Below are positions 10,970 to 23,513 of a stretch of DNA of 64,000 nucleotides, one piece after another. Where the stretch lies: assembly GCA_026545225.1 (NCBI GenBank), contig CM048853.1, positions 15,254,755 to 15,318,754 on the forward strand, in the 5' to 3' direction. The stretch's first letter is position 1; every line of letters begins with the position of its first letter. Both the position numbers and the translations under genes were made by a program. The stretch is from Cornus controversa (taxonomy: Eukaryota > Streptophyta > Magnoliopsida > Cornales > Cornaceae). The notes beneath the pieces were generated by a model that was given only the letters and a program-made list of their open reading frames with translations, was not told the DNA's origin and made no database searches.

Positions 10970-12537
10970 GAAACAAATATAAAAGAAAAAAAGAAAAAAA
11001 AAAAATTTGAAAAATGAAAACAAATATTTTATTTTTTTTTAGCATTTTTCTCTTTCATATTTATTTTCACCCATACTATTTTCACTTGATCTTTGGGGTA
11101 TAGTGGTTGTTTTGACAGATTGTAACATCCATGTTTGGGGGTGTGCTTGCATTGCCTTCGTGCTCATGATGTACTCTATTTTCTTTCCACTACTCCATGA
11201 TCCCGGTAATATCGTTCTTACTCTTCTCTATGCTTTAATTGGGTGTCCATTGAGGACAATGTACAGTTTAAGTTTGGGGGTGAGGCGATGCCTATTTATG
11301 TGCTTTATTGCATATGGAGAAAATTTGTGAAATTCTTCTTGTATTAGGATTTTTATTTTATTTTATTTTCTTAGTTTGTTTATTTTATTTTATTTTGTTT
11401 TATTTTTAGATAGAATGTTTTGACATGATTCAAAGGATTAATACCTTATGTAGGTGCATAACTTGCACTTTTTGAGTATGTTTTAAATTCTTGGAACTGT
11501 GGTTTGAATTATGTGGTTTTAATCATGGTTTGCAATAACATGCTTTGGAGTGATTAATTTTAGTTTCCTTACATGCACAAACACATTAGCATAGTCTTAT
11601 GGGGTATAAGCTGTGGTTTTGAGTTATTGAGTTACATATGCTTGATATTAATTAGTATCTCTTGAGAATGAGTACCGATAATGTGTTTTACTTGACTTCA
11701 ATGAAAAAAAAAAAAAAAAAGAGAAGAAAAAAAAAGTGATGAATAAGCAAATCAATTTGATCCTTTTCATGAGTAACCGGGCCTCTATGCCTCAGGAAGC
11801 ACGGAGTGTTCGCGTCAAAAGTGAAAGGGTGAGAAAAGATGAGCATTGGTTGTCTTGATTTGTAGCCTGATTGATTCAAGTAATTAGGTCTTCAGGGTAT
11901 CTTAAAGCCTAGTGCCCTAAAGCCGTCTGGTTTGGGAGTCACTGACTGAAAGCTTGCTACATGGATCTTTTAGAAAGCTTAATAAATCAAGACATTGCAC
12001 AACCAATAAAGCAATGAAAAAAAAGAATTGAAAAAAAAAATGAAAAAGTCATCTATGCATGTTGGGAAGTATGAGTTCAATAAGGGGAGCTAGTGAGTTG
12101 AAAGGGTATGTGCCTTAATATATTCAGAGCTTGGTTATGCTACATGAGATGACTGCTAGTTCACTTTACACGAGGGAGCTAGAGTCGATTACTTTGATAT
12201 ATGTTGATGTGAATTATGCATGGGGACCATTGATTTGAATTATAGAATTTGAAAGTTTGAAATTATTCTTGAATACAAGTTTGTAACTATATATTGTAAT
12301 CTTCTTCTTGAATTAATGTTGAAACAAAATTTTGAATGTTTGTGGGTAACATTTCTGGAAACCCTCACGAGACTATACTCGTCCACTAGGGGGAACCTAG
12401 GGGTTTAAAGGCTTGTTGCATATGCTAAATGCAATCGTTTCTCCCACGAAAGTGGAGTTTGGTAGTTTAGTTAGTATTTGTTAGTTTCCTTTGTTTTAGT
12501 TTTGTTTTATTCTATTGCTAAGGGACTAGCAATATGT
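10859..12537 (+). other. Element A 3' non-coding region
   Basis: Long AT-rich region with homopolymer tracts (A-rich 10941-11005 and 11704-11735). It contains an internal copy of the polypurine tract at 11270-11282. The block 12060-12540 is also present, diverged, in element B (25260-25740). Short open frames here have no recognisable product. Confidence 0.8.
11270..11282 (+). promoter_or_regulatory. Internal polypurine-tract-like copy
   Basis: AAGTTTGGGGGTG is identical to the tract at 12538-12550 next to the 3' LTR. It is preceded by a TTGAGGACAATGTAC phrase, also found before the internal copy in element D (57331-57343). Confidence 0.7.
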
Positions 12538-12550
12538 AAGTTTGGGGGTG
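12538..12550 (+). promoter_or_regulatory. Polypurine tract of element A
   Basis: AAGTTTGGGGGTG lies immediately before the TGATAGG start of the 3' LTR. The upstream phrase GGGACTAGCAATATGTAAG is conserved in element D. Confidence 0.9.
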
Positions 12551-14060
12551 TGATAGGCGTTGAATGTTACGCATTCTAGCCTCTTAACTTATGTATTTTA
12601 TTCTCTTAGTGATAGATTATTTTGTGATTTTACTTTGTTTTAGTGTTTTCTGTATTTTCAGGGCCTTAATGATTATTTCAGTTAAAACCGTGCTTTTGGG
12701 TTTTTAAAGAAGACATCCAAGATGGTGAGATGAAGCCTACATCAAGGAGATTCACTCAACCATTTATTTCAACTCAAATCAGCCCAAGAAAGAGGTCCAA
12801 GAGAATTACAACTGTTTAAGAAGGTTTCGGGCCTGAAGCCCAAATCTGCGCATAATGCAGTCTTAATCCCGTTTTGGAAAACGTACCAGAAGTCTTATTT
12901 CCGAGCCTCAAATAGACATTATTTTCGCGTGAGGTTGAACAAAATTTGATTCGGCACACTTTTGTATTTCACGAAAATTCCGTGAATCGGACTTCTAGTG
13001 GGTCAAAAGTCGGGCCGAAGTCAGCAGGAAAAACCCACCTGATTAGTGCTGCGGGAAACCCTAATTAATTCCTAATTGGATTAGGACTTTGGTGTATTCT
13101 CTTGGGGAATAAAGGGAAGACTTGGAGGCTGAATTGGGAGAGCTTACACAGAGATTGGAGAGTCTGAGAGGGCTGAGAAGAGAACAGAAACATATTTGCA
13201 GAGCCATTGGAGAACGAAGTCATACGCATAATTCATGAAGATGATGCCTTCTTCCTCAACTGTTGAAGCTTCTTCTTCTATCATGAGCGGCTAGTTCATC
13301 CACTAGGGTTTTGATGTAGCCCTAACAAAGCATCAATGGTTTGATTATTTTAATTATTGGGGACCTTTATATACATGTATAGATTGTGTAATTTAGAGGA
13401 TTCTTATTATAGAATTGAGCAATAAAAGTATTGTAAATTCAATCTCAATGATTTCTTATCTTGTCTTAGATATTTAGTTGTTGTTATTGAACTCAATCTC
13501 TCTTGTTTTCTGTGATCATGAGAGCGATTATTATACAATGGTAATCACTGAATATATTGTTATGAGCTTTGATGGATTATGCCTAGAGAAGATGAACCAT
13601 ACTGCACCCTAGATTAGAGTAGTTAGGCAGATGACCCATGCCAATCGAAGATAGTCCATGGCTTAGCCTTAATCATATGTTATCTTCTTGACGGATGAAG
13701 GTGTGCTTGTAGCCACCGACACCACTTATGCATGATGTAATTCCCCTATAGTTGATTCAATTGACCATTGATTGTGGAGTTAGTGGTGAAGTCAAACACC
13801 CTAGCTTTCTCTCTTATTATCTTCATTATCTATTTACCTTTGATTTATTTTATTTTATCTTTTTAATTAGTTAAAAATTAGAATTCTTTTCTTATAAATT
13901 TAATTAGAATTAGTTCTGTGTTCCAACTCATCAGAACATAATCCCTGAGGTACGATACCCATTCCTTTCGATAGCCCTATTCTGCAAGGAATTCGTTCTA
14001 TTGCGAAGTGTGGAAATTTTTAATTGATATACTTTTTGAGTCACACTCACACACGAATCA
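12551..14060 (+). repeat. Element A 3' LTR
   Basis: A 1510-bp LTR of the same length as the 5' copy, with about 11 substitutions and no indels seen by eye. It ends CACACACGAATCA and is followed by the duplication GTTAG at 14061-14065. Confidence 0.95.
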
Positions 14061-14065
14061 GTTAG
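14061..14065. other. Target-site duplication of element A, right copy (GTTAG)
   Basis: Exact match to 3294-3298. Confidence 0.95.
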
Positions 14066-15849
14066 CCCGAGGGCTAGGGTTTTGATTTGATTTGATGCAT
14101 CATATTTCATGTCATGCATGGTATGTGTTTATTTGATTAGCATGTTGTGTGTTATATGCTATGCGGTATATATAATTCATGTAACTGAGCATTGCACTTT
14201 AGTGTTTCATTTTGCGTTGCATGGCTAGTAGTGACATGTAGTCACCTGGAGATTTCAGTTTTGAGGATTGGTAAACCTGGGTAGAGGTTTGAACCCGAGT
14301 GGACTGTGATGTTGAAATAGACATCTTGTGATAGACCTTGAGAGTAGGAGTCTAGTGTTGATGAAGAAGGGCATGATTTGCCTTGGGATCTTCCAAACCA
14401 AGAGTTTGGTGATTCAGATTTGCGTTGTAATCATTGCACAACGATTGAGGACTCGAAATTGACCTAATTCTTGGAGTTAGCGGACATATGATGACTTTGA
14501 CGATACATTGGCGATGCATCGTAATGCCTAGATGTTGATTAATGTAATAGTGATGCATGGAAAGATTTGTGGGGTCCTAGACGAAGCAGTCAGGATCTTG
14601 GGGTGTCAAGTGAGATGCTGGAAATGAATGGATAAATACCCGGGAAGTCGAGAACGTCCGTTAGGGTCAATGGACGGGTAAATGAGGTTTTGAAGTTAAG
14701 GGCATGAAGAAACCCTAATTTTAGCACTAAATGCCAATGGAATGTAGTCCACAAAAATGGACAGGACTGGATGATTTGTTTTAACAAGTGCACTCCTTAT
14801 GTGCCTTAACCTCAGTGGTGTGCTGTGATATGCGCATGATTGATACAGTTGGATCATAGCGTGGATATGATGTTAAGAGAAGGATGGGTTGGTAGTGGAC
14901 GAGGATCCTGACATATGGTATCAGAAGTGAGGATAATTTCTTACCGTGAAGGGGAGAGGTGGACGCAGTGGACGTGTAGATGCAGTGGGCTGCGGCCACT
15001 GTATGGCTGCTATTTGGCTACTGTAGGTGACCTCAAACTTGCATTGGTAAGGGTTGTCTAAAGTGAAGTGCTGATATGAAAGGAATTCTCTCTAATTATC
15101 AACTGGTTCCTTGGTGTGAAGGATGAAAAAGGGTAAATGTTTCTCCTCTTGAGTAATGAGATTGTGAAATCAGTGGGATGTGAGATCCTGGACTTGGCAT
15201 TGGATTCCAGTGAGTTGTAGTCTATGAGACTGGGCAGGATTATGTGGCTTGCTGCGGCAAGTACGCTGGTTATATTATTTTTATCGGCGAGTACACTGTC
15301 ATGTGCCTTGCTAGTGAGTGCACTTGTGATGTGCACTGGATTGATGTGGTTTGTGTTGTGATGATGCCTAAGATATTGGACTAAGTCCGAGAATAGTATG
15401 CCAGACTGAGAGTCATGTTTGATAATGATAGAATGACTTTGAGTATTGATGATCCTGAATTATAGGGAAGTATCACTGTGAGTGATTGGTCTGATTAGTC
15501 GAAGGTGTTGCCTTAGACTAGTGATAGAGATGGACTAGATAGGTCTCTAGATAGAGACTGTGGACTCTACGAGGCAAGTCCTTCGGAGGATTTTGTGAGT
15601 GAACCGTACATGGGCTTAGGAGTCACTCAGCCATGTCACGGAAGTGGTTATATTGCCTTACGGCAGTTGAGACGCACTGATTGTGCCAGACTTGAGTGTT
15701 ATGAGTTAGGTGTTACAAGTGTAGCGCCTAAGGTATGTGGAGAGGGAAAATGATGATTGTTGGCGAGAATAACGTCATGTATGGAATGGTTTTGGAAAGA
15801 CCATGACTATACTAATTTCGAGGACAAAATTCCTTGAAGGAGGGGAGGT
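14066..15849 (+). mobile_element. Element F internal region, right part, ending in a polypurine tract
   Basis: This continues the sequence broken by element A. No long sense ORF is present; the short minus-strand frames are chance. The last 40 bases, ending in TTCCTTGAAGGAGGGGAGGT (to 15849), are a strong polypurine tract of the kind that follows pol in plant chromoviruses (GAGGACAAAATTCC then a purine run). This orients F on the plus strand and marks 15850 as the start of its 3' LTR. The coding part of F is not in the window. Confidence 0.7.
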
Positions 15850-18800
15850 TGTAAGGATCGGAATTCATTTTGACTGGTCCCGGATGAATTTTGACCGGAA
15901 TTATTTTTTTTTTCAATAAATTAAATTTGAAAAAGTGTAAATGTAGAGATTTCTATACAAGTGGATGGTGTATGTATATGTATATATATATATATATATA
16001 TACGTCTATATATATATACATAGTACCTATATTTATATTTAATTATAAATATATGGTGGGTCTATATGTGATTATAGATAAGTAAAGAGGGACCTTTATA
16101 TTTATATGGGTAAGTGTGGGAAAATACATGTGAATACATGTATTGTGTGATGTAATATATATATATATAAATAATGTATATACGTATAAGTGGGTGAGGA
16201 TTGTGTGGTGTATATTAAAAGTGGGATTTTAATTCAAAAAGAAATGAAAGGAGGAGAATGAATCAGCCGAAAGAGAAGAAAAGAAAGAAAAGAAAAGAAA
16301 AGAGAAAAGAAGAAAAGAAGAAGGAAAGAAAAGGGAAAAAAAGAAAAGAAAAAGAAGAGAGAGAAGGAGAAGTCGGGGAGAGAGAAGTCGAGAGTGGGAT
16401 TAGAAGAGAGAGAGGGAGAGAGTGACGCCGAGAGAGGAGATGGAGCTTTGGTGCTCCGGCGGCTGCTCTGATGTGGGCCTCTCGACAGCTAGCCACGGTT
16501 GGTGGCAGCGGCTGAAGGCGGTGCTTGTAGGTGAGCGCGGTGGTGGTTTCAGTTGGGTTCACGGGGTTCGGTGGAGGATTCGACCGACGATGGCGCCGAT
16601 AGTGGTTCTCGACTGGCTGTCGGACAGCCATGGTGGCTGATAGTCACGGACTGGGCCCTTGCTGGTTGGGTTGTGCACGACTCTCATGGCTGGGTTTTCG
16701 GGTGGTTCGACCGGGGTGTTGACAGGGCTTCGGTTCGGGCTGGTGGTGCTTGATTTTGTGGACTTGGGTGGGGTTATTCCGACCAGGTGAGTGATGGGTT
16801 CAATCTTTCGGACTTGAAGTTGCTGTGTTCGGTCCGATTATGGGATTGAGCTCGATTTGGGTTTAATATTCGACTGGATTTTGGGTGCTGGACGTGGCTA
16901 CCGAAGGTGGTTTAGGAGGGGTTTTTCGATGATTTCGGTGAGACCTTGTTGGGTTTCGGCTGATAGGTTGTTCCAGTTGGTGGTCTGTTAGAGGCTAGCT
17001 GCCGAATGGATGGTTTGATGATGCCGGCCGTGATGTTGGTTTGAGGGTCTTGCATAACAGGATGTCATGGCTCGTGATTTGGGTTGGACCAAAAATTAGA
17101 AAGGGCAAGGAAATGGTTCAGAGGATTGTCGTGTGGGCTTTGACATGGCACTGGACCGGACTTGGAGATGGAGCCCTTTGCAGGCGCAGGCACAATAAAA
17201 GCTGGACCTAAGGCAAGTTGACTCTTGCCTCTATCTCTTACGTATATCTTATTTACGTTGAGAAATTTATATATGTCTTAATTTGATCATATGTGGTATG
17301 TGTATATGCATATATATATAGGTGCTTATATATATATGGGTATAGGTGGATGTTGTACATACATGAGATGTGAGAATATATATATATATGAGTATATATG
17401 TATATATGTGTGGTTTGGGGAGCGATGACACGTTAAATTTATCGCCTAATTGCATTGTGATATGCATGTATGTATAGATTAAAGTCTATGAAAAGTATAC
17501 TAAATAATATTTGTTTAGTTACGTGTTGTCTTGTATGCATATGTGGTTCTTATGCATGATGGTCAGTATATATATATAAGTGATTACATATATGGTTGCA
17601 GTGATAGAAATGCATGCTAAGTATTAATGTAACTTTTGGTGGGCATTTGCAAAGCATGACTATGATATGCTAGGTGTTCTATATGTTCTTAATACATATA
17701 TGAGTGACAAAATATATATGTGATTATATATTGTGGATGGAAAGCATGCTAGTTACTGGTGTAGATGCATGTCTTGAGTGGAAGCATGATGATATTTATG
17801 CTAGTATACATGCATATATGACTATATGCAGGATGTGACATATATGTGTTTATATGTGGGAATGTGGATACGAAATGTATGCTAGCCTTATTTATACATC
17901 GAATGTGTGCATTGGTTATAATATGATAAAAATATGCTAAGTTGAAGTGTTTTGCATATGTGAGGTGTTATGCAGATTTTGAACATGTATGTGCTATATG
18001 TGTTAGAATGTGATGAGAACCATGCTAAATACTTCTTTTAGTATTCATAAACATGGGTTGATGCATGAAAATATTATGCTATATATATATATATATATAT
18101 ATGCACCTATATTGCATATATGGGAGGGAAATGACACATATGTGGTTATATGCGGGTTTATGTGGAGATGAAATGCATGCTATGTACTTTTAACTAGCTT
18201 AGGCATTGTGAGGCATGAATATAGAATTTTGGTTGTTCTATGTGTAAAACGTATGTATAGGCCGTTGTGAGGAGAACGGGGAAAATGAGAGAGGAGTCTA
18301 ACCGCCTTGGAGTATGTGACTTACTCGGTGGTGTATTTTGGGACTATCCAATTGCCTTGAAGTATGTGAGTTACTCGGTGAAGGATCCCAGAGCCATTTA
18401 ACCACCTCGGAGTATGTGATTTACTCGGTGATGTATTCTGAAACCATCTAACCACCTTGGAATATGTGACTTACTCGGTGATGTATTCCGGGACTATCCA
18501 GTCGCCTTGGAGTATGTGATTTACTCGGTGAGGAAATCCCAAAGGCACCTAACCACCTCGGAGTATGTGACTTACACGGTGGCGGTGTTAAGATTGTGTG
18601 AGAAATGTCTCAGGTCATATGATTTGTTGAGAATCATGTTAGGATATCGGGTTGAGTCCGGGAGAGGGACGAGTGTATGAACTTGCTTACATTGTCTATT
18701 GTGAAGCATGCTATATATCTAACGCATTCTTATATATGCGTTGTTTGGGAATGAACATGATATATGTTGGATGTTTGTTTCTAAGCATGTTATACTGTTT

Positions 18801-19688
18801 CAATGCATCTTCATTGCATTTGAGATTGCTACTTGTTGAGTAGGGAACGTGACGGATGATTTACATTGGTTATGTGAATGTGTTGGCATATATGTCCTAT
18901 ATATTTATTGGTGCTGAATGTTTTCTACTTTCAAGCATGTTGAAAATGATTTCTAAAATCAGGTATAGTGGATTTTGTATGTTCATATGTGCTAGAGTAG
19001 CCATATACATCACTGGTTCATGCATGCTAGGTGGGGCATGGTCTTAAATATTGTGATATATTTAAGTGCATGTATATTTTTGAGAATAAGTGAGGATCGA
19101 CCTGCTGCAGCGGTGATAGTATGGTTCTACATACCTTGTTGGGCCTTTGAGCTCACCCCCTCCCAGGTTTTGTAGGTATTGCTGAGTACAGAGTTAGTTA
19201 GGGGACAGACAACACCGGTTGCAGAGGTAGTGTCTAGATTCCCTAGAATCTAATGTATGTCCAGGATAGTGGATAGATAGATGCTTTATATTCGATTTAA
19301 ATGTATAAAGCAATTTTATTGATTCAGTTCCTTTAGTTGTGTTCTATTTATGTGATGTATGTATATAATACGGACATTCGAGGACTGAGACATGTATTTT
19401 TGATTATATTATGCATGTTGTAGAAATGCTGGGGGGACACATGCCCAGAAGTGTCCATTTTTATTGTTAGATATAAAAATGCTGGGGGGACACGTGCCCA
19501 AAAGTGTCCATATGAATTGTAAAGCAGGTATAACATGCCAGGAGCTAATTATTTAGAATGGGTCATGCCCGATTTTTGTAAAAATAATAGGAAATTAAGG
19601 TTGCATGATCAGGTGATAGTTATGTCGTGAGGGCGATCTCACGGGGTCCACACCTCAGTTTTTGAGCCTCGGGAATCAGGGCGTGACA
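15850..19688 (+). mobile_element. Element F 3' LTR (3.84 kb, chromovirus-like)
   Basis: The LTR starts TGTAAGGATCGGAATT directly after the polypurine tract and ends CAGGGCGTGACA at 19688, where Tat-element coding sequence resumes. GGCGTGACA ends and a long LTR are typical of Tekay/Del-type chromoviruses, but this is inferred from the ends only. Internal blocks are TA microsatellites (about 15980-16190), a purine-rich run (16255-16420), GC-rich sequence (16420-17200), a long AT-rich part with TATATA runs, a 50-bp minisatellite (18304-18596), and two copies of a GCTGGGGGGACAC phrase (about 19430 and 19482). The open frames in the LTR have no recognisable product. Confidence 0.82.
18304..18596 (+). 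repeat. 50-bp minisatellite inside the F LTR, six units
   Basis: Units begin at 18304, 18354, 18404, 18454, 18504 and 18555. Each has the core GAGTATGTGACTTACTCGGTG with small changes, followed by a more variable half. The period is 50 bp, with one 51. Confidence 0.9.
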
Positions 19689-20660
19689 GGAAGGGTCCCA
19701 TTCTTTAGGTATGCCTCTATTGGATCAATCCAACTTGGCTCTCGTTGGATTACAAATACCTCCAATGGTTTTTCGATGCTTGGATCCCTTAATTCTTCCA
19801 CGGAGGATACTCTGGTCAGGAATTCGTCCGCATTGGAAATCGAGTAAGCTAACTTGTCAGCTGCCTCATTTTCCTCACGTGGAATGTGGTTCAGGACTAC
19901 TTCGTCGAACTCCTTCATGTCTTCGAGCACTACTTCTCGATAAGCGTTCATCTTATCTTCTCTGGCCTAGAACTCCCCACTAACTTGATTCACAACTAAT
20001 TACGAGTCCCTGAACGTCGTGAACCTCCTAATTTGTAATGACTTTGCCAGCCGAAGTCTTGTGAGGAGAGCTTCATATTCTGTGACATTGTTAGAAGCAT
20101 CAAAATCAAATCGGACGACATGGTGCAACGTAACCCCATCGGGGTTCTTATTTTGACTCCTGCCCCTACCCTAGTGTGACAAGATGACCCATCCATATAT
20201 ATTTTCCAATGAGAGGGACTTTCTTTCTCTTCCACCGATTCATCGTATTCTAATAAGAATTCAGCCAACACCTGACCCTTGCAGGCAGTTCGAGGTACGA
20301 AGAGGATATCGTAGGCATTGAGATCCATGGCCCATTTCATCATCCTCCCAGTCATGTCCGGCTTGCCGAGGATTGCCTTGAGTGGCAGATTAGTTGGAAC
20401 AACTATTTGATGTGATTCAAAATAATGTCTTAGCTTATTGTTTGCGTGTACTAGGGCCAAGATCAGCTTCTCGACTTTTGAATATATATTTTTGGCATCC
20501 GTCATTGTCTTGCTGGAATAGTATACCGGGTGTTGCTTCTCATTCTCTTCTCTAATTAGCGCTGCGCTTGTTGGTATTTTTGACACTGCTAAATACAGAT
20601 GTAACTTTTCCCCGGGCTTCAGTATCGAGAGTATTGGTGGTGAGGCCATGTATTGTTTTA
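19689..20660 (-). pseudogene. Tat pol: RNase H and archaeal-type second RNase H, broken
   Basis: On the minus strand, 20649-20240 encodes an RNase H/connection region with HPVYYSSKTMTDAKNIYSKV, KLILALVHANNKLRHYF and MMKWAMDLNAYDILF. It is followed by WKIYMDGSSCHTRVGAGVKI, the start of the second (archaeal-type) RNase H. The frame breaks near 20150-20000. The rest of that domain resumes at about 19951-19689 with NHIPREENEAADKLA and ends in SWIDPIEAYLKNGTLP exactly where F is inserted. These phrases are characteristic of Tat elements. Several stops and frameshifts make the product non-functional. Confidence 0.82.
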
Positions 20661-20796
20661 GCCTTTTCAGGGCCTCCTACTGATTTGTTCCCTAAATTTT
20701 GCCCTTCTTCTTTCGAATAACATCAAAGAATGGTTTGCATTTGTCTGAGAGACGTGATATGAATCTACTGAGGGCAGTAATTCGTCCAGTAAAGAC

Positions 20797-21480
20797 CTAA
20801 ACGTCTCGCTGAGTCTTTGGTTCCAAAATATGGATTAGTGTAGACAACTGGGATGGGCTCATTTCTATTCCCGTTCGGATAACCATGTGGTTGAGGAACT
20901 GACCTGATGACGCTCCGAACGAACATTTTGATGGGTTTAGCCTTAGTCGATGTTTCCTAAGGGTTTCGAATATTTCTTGTAAATGTCGCAGATGATCTTC
21001 TCTCATTTTACTTTTGACCACCATATCATCAATATATGCTTCTACAATTTTACCGATCTATTTTTTGAAGACATGATTGATCATTCGCTGGTACGTTGCC
21101 CCTACGTTCTTCAAGCCGAAGGGCTTTACCTTGTAACAGTAGGTTCCTCGTTCGGTGATGAACGAGGTTTTCTCCTCATCCTTCGGATCCATCGGGATCT
21201 GGTTGTAGCCCGAATAGGCATCCGAGAAGGTTAGCAGCTCGTACCCGGCAGTGGCGTCTACCATCTGGTCTATTTTGGGTAGTGGGAAGCTATCCTTCGG
21301 GCAAGCCTTGTTTAAGTTTGTGAAGTCGATACAAACTCTCCACTTTTCATTTTTCTTTCGTACCACCACCACGTTGGAGAGCCATTCTGGGTATTTTACT
21401 TCTCTGATAAGATTAGCCTGGAGCATGTGATGAACCTTTTCGGCTATTATCTGGTTTCTTTTCGGGGCGAACCTCCTCTA
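20797..21480 (-). pseudogene. Tat pol: reverse transcriptase, one stop codon
   Basis: On the minus strand, 21426-21058 encodes fingers and palm with WRVCIDFTNLNKACPKD, then FSDAYSGYNQIPMDPKDEEK and the PFGLKNVGATYQRMIN block. A stop at about 21058 is followed in the same register by the intact catalytic box AYIDDMVVKS (about 21015-21045) and HLRHLQEIFETLRKHRLRLN. The catalytic Asp pair is therefore still present, although the frame is interrupted. RNase H follows after another break around 20660-20790. Confidence 0.85.
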
Positions 21481-21799
21481 CTTTTGTTTAACGGGAGTGC
21501 TATCGGGGTCCACGTTCAAGGTATGTTTTGCCAACTTGGGATCCATCCTGGCATGTCAAGGTGGGTCTAGGCGAATACGTCTTTGTTTCTTCTCAATAAT
21601 TCAATCAGTTCTTCCTTTTCTTTCTTCTGTAATAATGTCCCGATCTGCGTACTTCTGTCTTGTTTTGGGTTTCCAGTTGAACTGTTTGGAGCAGCTCTAT
21701 GGGTTGAGCTATGCTTTCGGCCTCCTATTCCTCAGGCATGACTGGCTTTTGTGATTGCTATTGGTTGTTGGTTCCTGAAGTTTCTCCATTTTCAGTGTG

Positions 21800-22214
21800 T
21801 TTTTGATGGTGAGTGAGTAGCATTCTTTTGCTGTTCACCTCCGATTCCTATCTGCTTGAAAACTTCCAATGTCATTATATTTGCGCTCGACCCTGCATCG
21901 ATGAGTACTCTTTTTATCTAGCAATTTGCCACCAATATGCTAACTACCAGTGGATCTTCGTGAGGGATCTATACTCTCATTAGGTCTGGATCTCCGAATG
22001 TGATCTGAGCGTCAGCCCCTGTGTCTTGAACAGAATTGACTTCTGTCATCTTCTGTATAGTTTTAGCTTGGCGGAGGACTGATCTAGTCAATCCTTGGTC
22101 TCCCTTGGTTGCGTAGCCGTGTATTGTATTGATTGTCTTAACTGTATTCGGGTTCGGGTTCTCTCTTCGGTCAGGAAATATGCATTCATTCTGATTCGGT
22201 TGTTCATTCGCCAC
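21800..22214 (-). pseudogene. Tat protease region, broken
   Basis: On the minus strand, after gag, the frame includes INTIHGYATKG and FGDPDLMRVYIPHEDPLVVS. After a stop near 21921 it continues to LIDAGSSANIMTLEVF (about 21860-21910). DAGSS is the aspartic protease active-site motif of this lineage. Confidence 0.72.
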
Positions 22215-22229
22215 ATATTTCGTTAGACC

Positions 22230-23371
22230 TCATTTGGCAATGATCGCCTCCGTTTGTCTTCTGAGATTATGGCATTCATTAGTGGTGTGCCCGTAATCTT
22301 GGTGTAGAGCACAGTGTTTGCTCTTATCTCTGAGTTCGGTTGGAATCCAGATGGGTGGAGGCATTCGGAATATGCCTCGATTCTTGTTTTCTTGGTACAG
22401 CCTCGCCAGAGTGCATTTCAGGGGTGTGTTCTTTTCCTCGAACTTAGGGCATTTCCCTGACGTCGAAGGTACGAGGGGGATTCTTCCCTGGCTCTTCTGT
22501 TTATCGCCTTTCTTCTTAGGCAACGGGCCGATGCTTATCAAAGCTGTCCTCTCCTGGCGTAGAGCTTCATCTTCTTCGAGGCTGAGGTATCCTTGTGTTT
22601 TCACATTTAGATCTCCCATGGTCTTGGGGGTTTTCCTGACCAGAGATGAATGGAACTTCGAGCCGCGGATCATGGCTATCTTGAAGGCTTCTACCGCTGC
22701 TGCTTGGTCGCAGTCGTCGATCAAGGACATTTCTAAATTAAATCTGGTCATGAAGGATTTCAGGGTTTCTCCCTTCGTTTGTCTCATAGTGAAAAGAGAA
22801 GAGATCATTTTCTTCTGTCTCCGGTTACCAATGTATTGCGCGATGAAAAGCTCGCACAGTTTTGTGAAACTGGGAATTATACCCGAAGGTTGTTGCTTAA
22901 ACCAGGTTAGGGCAACACCGGACAGACTAGTTGGAAAAACCTTGCACATGAGGTTTTTGTCCTCAGCGTGCAAACTCATCCACTGTTGCACATGAAAGAG
23001 ATGGTCAATAGGGTTAGTCGGGATGAAACTCGGGAGTGTGAATTTCCTTAGATTCGGCGACCTCCTTATTTCATCCGAAAAGGGGACTGTATCACCATGC
23101 TGGCAACCTGGGTTGCTAGATCTGCTGAGGTCAGATTCTTCAGGTCCTTAATATCGGCATTGACCTCCTCTAGACGTTTGGTCAGTGTATCGAAACTGAC
23201 GTCTGGTCTGGTGGTTTGGAACTCCGGTTGCTCCGCGGTCCGTCCTCCGTCTCGAGTGGAATCATAATCTACAGAGGCTTCACTCTCAGGTGAGGATTTC
23301 TCCAGTCGTTTTCCAATGAGCCTTGCGATCTTCTCTTGAAGTAGGTCGTTTCTCCAGTTGGACTCCTCCAA
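22230..23371 (-). pseudogene. Tat gag, N-terminal part and capsid/zinc-finger part
   Basis: On the minus strand, 23371-23066 holds a charged N-terminal segment (EEVNADIKDLKNL). The frame stops near 23066 and resumes at 22991-22230 with the capsid-like block ALTWFKQQPSGIIPSF, RQTKGETLKSFMTRFN and a C-terminal CALHQDYGHTTNECHNLR zinc-knuckle-like motif (Cys, two His, Cys). This is the standard gag of Tat elements. Two frames separated by a stop, plus the downstream breaks, mark it as dead. Confidence 0.82.
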
Positions 23372-23513
23372 CTACTTTCGATTTCCTGCAAGAGCTATTC
23401 TTGTGTCTGATTCTATTCCATTGAGCGGTTCAGTGCGGGTGACTGTTGCCCCGTTATGGTTCCAGAATGTAGCTGTACAGGCATAAACTCCTAAGGAATC
23501 TATGGACTACTTC

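Larger units (their letters stand above)
3299..14060 (+). mobile_element. Element A: complete Athila-like Ty3/gypsy retrotransposon lacking RT and RNase H
   Basis: The element is 10,762 bp and is bounded by GTTAG duplications. In order it has a 1510-bp LTR, an 18-bp tRNA-Asp type primer binding site, one long Gag-protease-integrase ORF, a non-coding spacer with GATCGATCGCCC palindromes, a second ORF in the env position, a long 3' non-coding region with an internal polypurine-like copy, a terminal polypurine tract and a 1510-bp LTR. The two LTRs have the same length and differ at about 11 positions by eye (about 0.7%), so the insertion is recent. PBS type, LTR size and overall layout fit the Athila group. 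It cannot be autonomous, because no reverse transcriptase or RNase H is encoded anywhere in it. Confidence 0.95.

Noticed and set aside
14352-15336. Cluster of 67-92 codon minus-strand frames in F internal sequence
   Set aside because: Compositionally unremarkable, no motifs, opposite to the element's orientation, and not in a conserved arrangement.
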